A DNA stretch of 8,532 bases, taken from JAWOGN01 sp046496815. GTDB lineage: Bacteria; Desulfobacterota; DSM-4660; Desulfatiglandales; Desulfatiglandaceae. The stretch is taken from contig JAWOGN010000057.1 in assembly GCA_046496815.1 (NCBI GenBank), positions 1 through 8,532 on the forward strand. Direction: 5' to 3'. The notes under the pieces are model-generated. The model was not told the DNA's origin and made no database searches. It saw only the letters and a list, made by a program, of their open reading frames with translations. This document shows, one piece after another, positions 5,873 to 8,532 of the stretch (position 1 is its first letter; every line of letters begins with the position of its first letter). A program made the position numbers and the translations under genes.

Positions 5873-6616
5873 GTGGAAAATAGAAATATCAAACTGGTCC
5901 TGACATACGACGGGAGTCATTATCACGGATGGCAGCGGCAAAGGAACGCACTTTCGCTTCAGGAAGTGATCGAAGAGAAGCTTCAACTGATGGTTAAAGA
6001 GCCGATCAAACTTATCGCCTCCGGACGAACCGATGCGGGCGTGCACGCGCTGGGACAGGTTTGTAATTTTATCACGCGATCAGCGATCGAGCCTGAACGC
6101 ATCAAGCGAGGCCTCAACAGCTTGTTACCGGAGGATATTTTTGTGAAGGATGCAGAATCGGTTCCCCTTGAATTTCACGCGAGATACCAAGCGAAGAGCA
6201 AAACCTATGAATATCGGATCCTCAACAGATACGCTCCGGATGTCTTCCAAAGGAACTACGTGTGGCACATTCGGATCCCTCTGGCCCTGGAAGCGATGGC
6301 AGCATGTCTAAGGCTTGTGCGAGGCCGGAAGGACTTCACTTCATTCCGGTCATCGGGGAGCGGCAATGCGGATCCTGTAAGGCACGTCATTCAGGCTGAA
6401 CTTGAGAGGACCGAAAACGGACTGGTGAGGTTTGTCCTAGAGGCCGAGGGCTTCCTGAGGCACATGGTGCGAAATATCGTCGGTACCGTGGCGGAGGTCG
6501 GGCTGGGAAAAATCAACCTGGATGGGTTTAGGGAGATCCTTGAATCCCAGGACCGAAAACGTGCCGGCGTGAAAGCGCCGCCGCAAGGCCTATTTCTTAT
6601 CCGTGTTCAGTATTGA
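5873..6616 (+). CDS. truA: tRNA pseudouridine(38-40) synthase TruA
   Basis: TruA converts uridines 38-40 of the tRNA anticodon arm to pseudouridine. The 247-residue product has the N-terminal strand NIKLVLTYDGSHYHGWQRQ, the catalytic motif ASGRTDAGVHALGQV with the nucleophilic Asp at residue 54, the KTYEYRI strand, DFTSFRSSGS, and the C-terminal motif FLRHMVRNIVGTVAEVGLGK, ending in PPQGLFLIRVQY as usual. I chose GTG at 5873 because AAGG (5863-5866) lies 6 bases upstream; a TTG at 5855 in the same frame falls in the T tract of the preceding terminator. Length matches the family. It shares direction with rplM-rpsI but is separated from it by a terminator. A MITE-like element begins at or just after its stop codon. 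Confidence 0.96.
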   Translation: MENRNIKLVLTYDGSHYHGWQRQRNALSLQEVIEEKLQLMVKEPIKLIASGRTDAGVHALGQVCNFITRSAIEPERIKRGLNSLLPEDIFVKDAESVPLEFHARYQAKSKTYEYRILNRYAPDVFQRNYVWHIRIPLALEAMAACLRLVRGRKDFTSFRSSGSGNADPVRHVIQAELERTENGLVRFVLEAEGFLRHMVRNIVGTVAEVGLGKINLDGFREILESQDRKRAGVKAPPQGLFLIRVQY

Positions 6617-6620
6617 CAAT

Positions 6621-6766
6621 CTCGTAAAAAGTCGTCACCCCGTTGAAAATCCCGATGAATGCGGGATCTTCGAACGGAGATCCAAGTTTTCCTTAACTGT
6701 CTGAATAGACTGGATTCCGGCTTTCGCCGGAATGACGGAATATGGTAATTTCCGACTTTTTACGAG
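6621..6766. mobile_element. MITE-like element, 146 bp, perfect 14-bp terminal inverted repeats
   Basis: The ends are CTCGTAAAAAGTCG (6621-6634) and its exact reverse complement CGACTTTTTACGAG (6753-6766). Outside these, TGAC (6614-6617) and GTCA (6767-6770) would extend the inversion if a 3-base insertion is allowed. Inside are an 8-bp hairpin, ATTCCGGC-TTTC-GCCGGAAT (6714-6733), and CCCGATGAATGCGGGAT (6651-6667), both also found near 3966-4081. It has no coding capacity. It lies between the convergent genes truA and amrS, and its T-rich ends might end transcription from either side. The remaining bases to 6881 hold no gene. Confidence 0.8.
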
Positions 6767-6881
6767 GTCATCGGTATTAGCGGCCTGACCGACACACTGC
6801 TGAACTGATAGACTGCTTTAGCCGCCGCCCTTTCTCGAACGGGCATTCAGCTCAAGGCATTTGGGCTGATATGTCAAAAAA

Positions 6882-7895
6882 TCAGTCATGCCAAACCCCC
6901 GGTATGATTTCCCCACACTTGGGGCAGGAATTATCTTTGATGTTGTTTTGTGTGACGGAAAAGCCGACCCGATCGATCAGCAGTTCACCACACGCATGAC
7001 AGAAGGTCTTTTCTCCCAAATCCCCCGGTAGGTTACCGGTGTAGACATATTTCAGTCCGGACTCATACCCGATATCCCGTGCCCTCCGGATCCGTTCGGG
7101 AGGGGTCGGTGGAATATGCGTGAGGTGGTATGTCGGGTGAAACCGACTGATATGCCAAGGTATATCCGGGTTTAGGTCGGCTAGGAATTGCGCAATCTGC
7201 CGGAGTTCTTCGCTGGAATCATTGAGTCCGGGAATCAAGAGTGTGGTTACCTCGAGCCAGATATCCATTTCATTCATTATCTCGAGAGTCTTGAGTACCG
7301 GGGCCAGTTTCGCTCCGCATTGTTCCTTGTAGAATGTTTCACTAAAGGCCTTCAGGTCAACATTTGCGGCATGTAGATCGGGAAATATTTCTTGGAGACA
7401 CTCTGGGCTCATGTATCCGTTGGACACAAAAACATTCTTGATCCCGCGCTTCACCGCAATTCTTGCAGTATCCACTGCGAACTCGAAGTAGATGGTAGGC
7501 TCGGTATAGGTGTAAGCGATTGTCGCCGAGCGGCCGGCGACGGCGTCCGCGATGATTTGCTCGGGGCTCGTCTCTTGGCCCATGATCCGACCTTGATCAG
7601 CGGGCATCTGGGATATGTCGGCATTCTGACAGAATCGGCATGTGAAATTGCATCCCACAGTGGCGATGGAATAAGAGCGAGTGCCCGGCAAGTAATGAAA
7701 CAACGGTTTTTTTTCAATAGGATCAACGTGGCCGGCGATTAATTTTCCATACACCAAGCTCACCAGGGTCCCAGAACGGTTTTCTCGAACCCCGCAAAGG
7801 CCTCTTCTTCCGCTTTTGATCAGGCAACGGTGATTGCACAAAAAGCAGCGAACCCGATCATCTTCCAATTTTTTATAAAGATAGGCCTCTTTCAT
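6882..7895 (-). CDS. amrS: AmmeMemoRadiSam system radical SAM enzyme
   Basis: The 337-residue protein belongs to the radical SAM enzymes that co-occur with AMMECR1-like and Memo-like proteins; older annotations call them pyruvate formate-lyase activating enzyme-like. The reaction is not settled. The [4Fe-4S]/SAM motif is GCNFTCRFCQN (Cys 82, 86, 89). An N-terminal cysteine cluster, CFLCNHRC...C (17, 20, 24, 34), is typical of this subfamily, as are AYTYTEPTIYFE, FVSNGYM, NVDLKAF, TLLIPGLND and WHISRFHPTY. The C-terminal tail adds two CxxC pairs (299/302 and 324/327) resembling a zinc ribbon or rubredoxin-like knuckle. The ATG at 7893-7895 lies within the end of the upstream methyltransferase gene (23-base overlap), with only a weak ribosome binding site, so translation is probably coupled. 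AMMECR1 and Memo genes are not in the window. Confidence 0.93.
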   Translation of the reverse strand: MKEAYLYKKLEDDRVRCFLCNHRCLIKSGRRGLCGVRENRSGTLVSLVYGKLIAGHVDPIEKKPLFHYLPGTRSYSIATVGCNFTCRFCQNADISQMPADQGRIMGQETSPEQIIADAVAGRSATIAYTYTEPTIYFEFAVDTARIAVKRGIKNVFVSNGYMSPECLQEIFPDLHAANVDLKAFSETFYKEQCGAKLAPVLKTLEIMNEMDIWLEVTTLLIPGLNDSSEELRQIAQFLADLNPDIPWHISRFHPTYHLTHIPPTPPERIRRARDIGYESGLKYVYTGNLPGDLGEKTFCHACGELLIDRVGFSVTQNNIKDNSCPKCGEIIPGVWHD

Positions 7896-8532
7896 CTCGG
7901 TGTACCGTGTGAATGCCGTTTAGATCTTCAAACGTCCTCACGCCGACGAAAGACCGGCTCGCCTTCTTCAACCGGACCTTTAAGGGCAGTAGGTCCGCCT
8001 TTACACGGTATTGCATGGTGGCTGAAAACCCCAAGAATGGTGCAAAGGGGCAGTGTTTCCAATTCGAGAAGTCCTTCGTAACAGGGCTGATTTCCTCAAG
8101 AAAGGCGGGACGTATTTTGTTACATCCCCAGGAAATGGGGACTCGGCCGTAAGCCGACTGCAGAAGGGACTTTGTTTCCCAAAAATTGAACAGCTTGGCC
8201 CGGCTGAAAAGCGGACTGCCAAGGTAGCCTTGAATGTTCTTGACAAGGCCATTCCAGGAGAGACTGTTGATCACACCCACAAAAACTTTTTGACTGGCGA
8301 CTCTCCCTGCTTCCTTGAGGGCCTGAAGGGGGTTCTCCAGAAATTCCAGGGTATTGATAAAAACAGCCAGGTCGAATTCATTGTCACTGAAAGGAAGGTC
8401 CTCGGCCATTCCTGTTTTGAGGGTGCAACGATGCCCAAGCCGTTCTTTTGCTTTGCGAATCATGTAAGGTGAGCCATCGATGCCGCAGAGGTCCAGCCCA
8501 AACTTGTTGAAAATAATGAGGTGGTTGCCGGT
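7873..8532 (-). CDS. Class I SAM-dependent methyltransferase, 5'-partial
   Basis: The frame is open to the right edge, so the gene begins outside; the ATG at 8463 is internal, because the 23 codons before it supply part of the SAM-binding motif. In-window residues 1-24 read TGNHLIIFNKFGLDLCGIDG and then SPYM: the end of motif I (GTGxH type) and the acidic Asp at residue 19 that usually holds the SAM ribose. Further on are DLPFSDNEFDLAVF, the motif II region, and NTLEFLENPLQALKEAGRV, typical of Methyltransf_11 proteins. The ~100-residue C-terminal part is rich in aromatic and basic residues and is less conserved; the substrate is unknown. The TAA stop (7875-7873) lies 23 bases inside amrS, so the two genes are very likely cotranscribed. 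219 residues are visible; only a short N-terminal piece is missing. Confidence 0.88.
   Translation of the reverse strand, partial: TGNHLIIFNKFGLDLCGIDGSPYMIRKAKERLGHRCTLKTGMAEDLPFSDNEFDLAVFINTLEFLENPLQALKEAGRVASQKVFVGVINSLSWNGLVKNIQGYLGSPLFSRAKLFNFWETKSLLQSAYGRVPISWGCNKIRPAFLEEISPVTKDFSNWKHCPFAPFLGFSATMQYRVKADLLPLKVRLKKASRSFVGVRTFEDLNGIHTVHRDERGLSL

Overview
The window looks like chromosomal DNA of a Gram-negative anaerobe, most likely a deltaproteobacterium of the Desulfobacterota. This rests on inference: the mix of a TPR-CHAT protein, an AmmeMemoRadiSam radical SAM enzyme, a stand-alone pyruvate-kinase C-terminal-like protein, a metallo-hydrolase relative with a winged-helix tail, and small palindromic repeats with CTCGTAAAAAGTCG ends. 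No rRNA or other strong taxonomic marker is present.

Layout, left to right. (1) Positions 2-2719 (+) hold the 3' part of a large TPR-CHAT gene: about seven kinesin-light-chain-type 42-residue repeats, a helical linker, and a caspase-like CHAT domain with an intact His/Cys pair. (2) A 559-base gap (2720-3278) has no convincing gene. It contains an inverted repeat near 2827-2864 and a compact set of complementary segments (3173-3250) just upstream of the next ribosome binding site. (3) A 182-residue pyruvate kinase alpha/beta-domain protein follows at 3279-3827. (4) A repeat-rich gap (3828-4195) carries REP/MITE-like palindromes. (5) Positions 4196-4663 (+) hold a metallo-beta-lactamase-fold gene that has lost its catalytic core by an in-frame deletion. 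(6) On the minus strand, tRNA-Arg(TCG) and tRNA-Lys(CTT) form one transcription unit, with a promoter at 4860-4888 and a terminator at 4629-4661 that overlaps the end of the convergent metallo-hydrolase remnant. (7) Divergent from the tRNAs is the ribosomal protein operon rplM-rpsI (4974-5795), with a good promoter and a strong terminator. (8) truA (5873-6616) follows. (9) A 146-bp MITE-like element with perfect 14-bp inverted ends sits immediately after the truA stop codon. (10) On the minus strand, entering from the right edge, a class I methyltransferase (5'-partial) overlaps amrS by 23 bases, so they probably form an operon.

The central part (tRNAs, uL13, uS9, TruA) is ordinary translation and RNA-modification housekeeping. 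The accessory content is the TPR-CHAT gene, the truncated metallo-hydrolase, the mobile repeats, and the methyltransferase-amrS pair. I found no clear undescribed multi-gene system. The best leads are the possible structured leader of the pyruvate-kinase-like gene, the in-frame deleted metallo-hydrolase, the repeat modules, and the TPR-CHAT gene, whose partners would lie left of the window.
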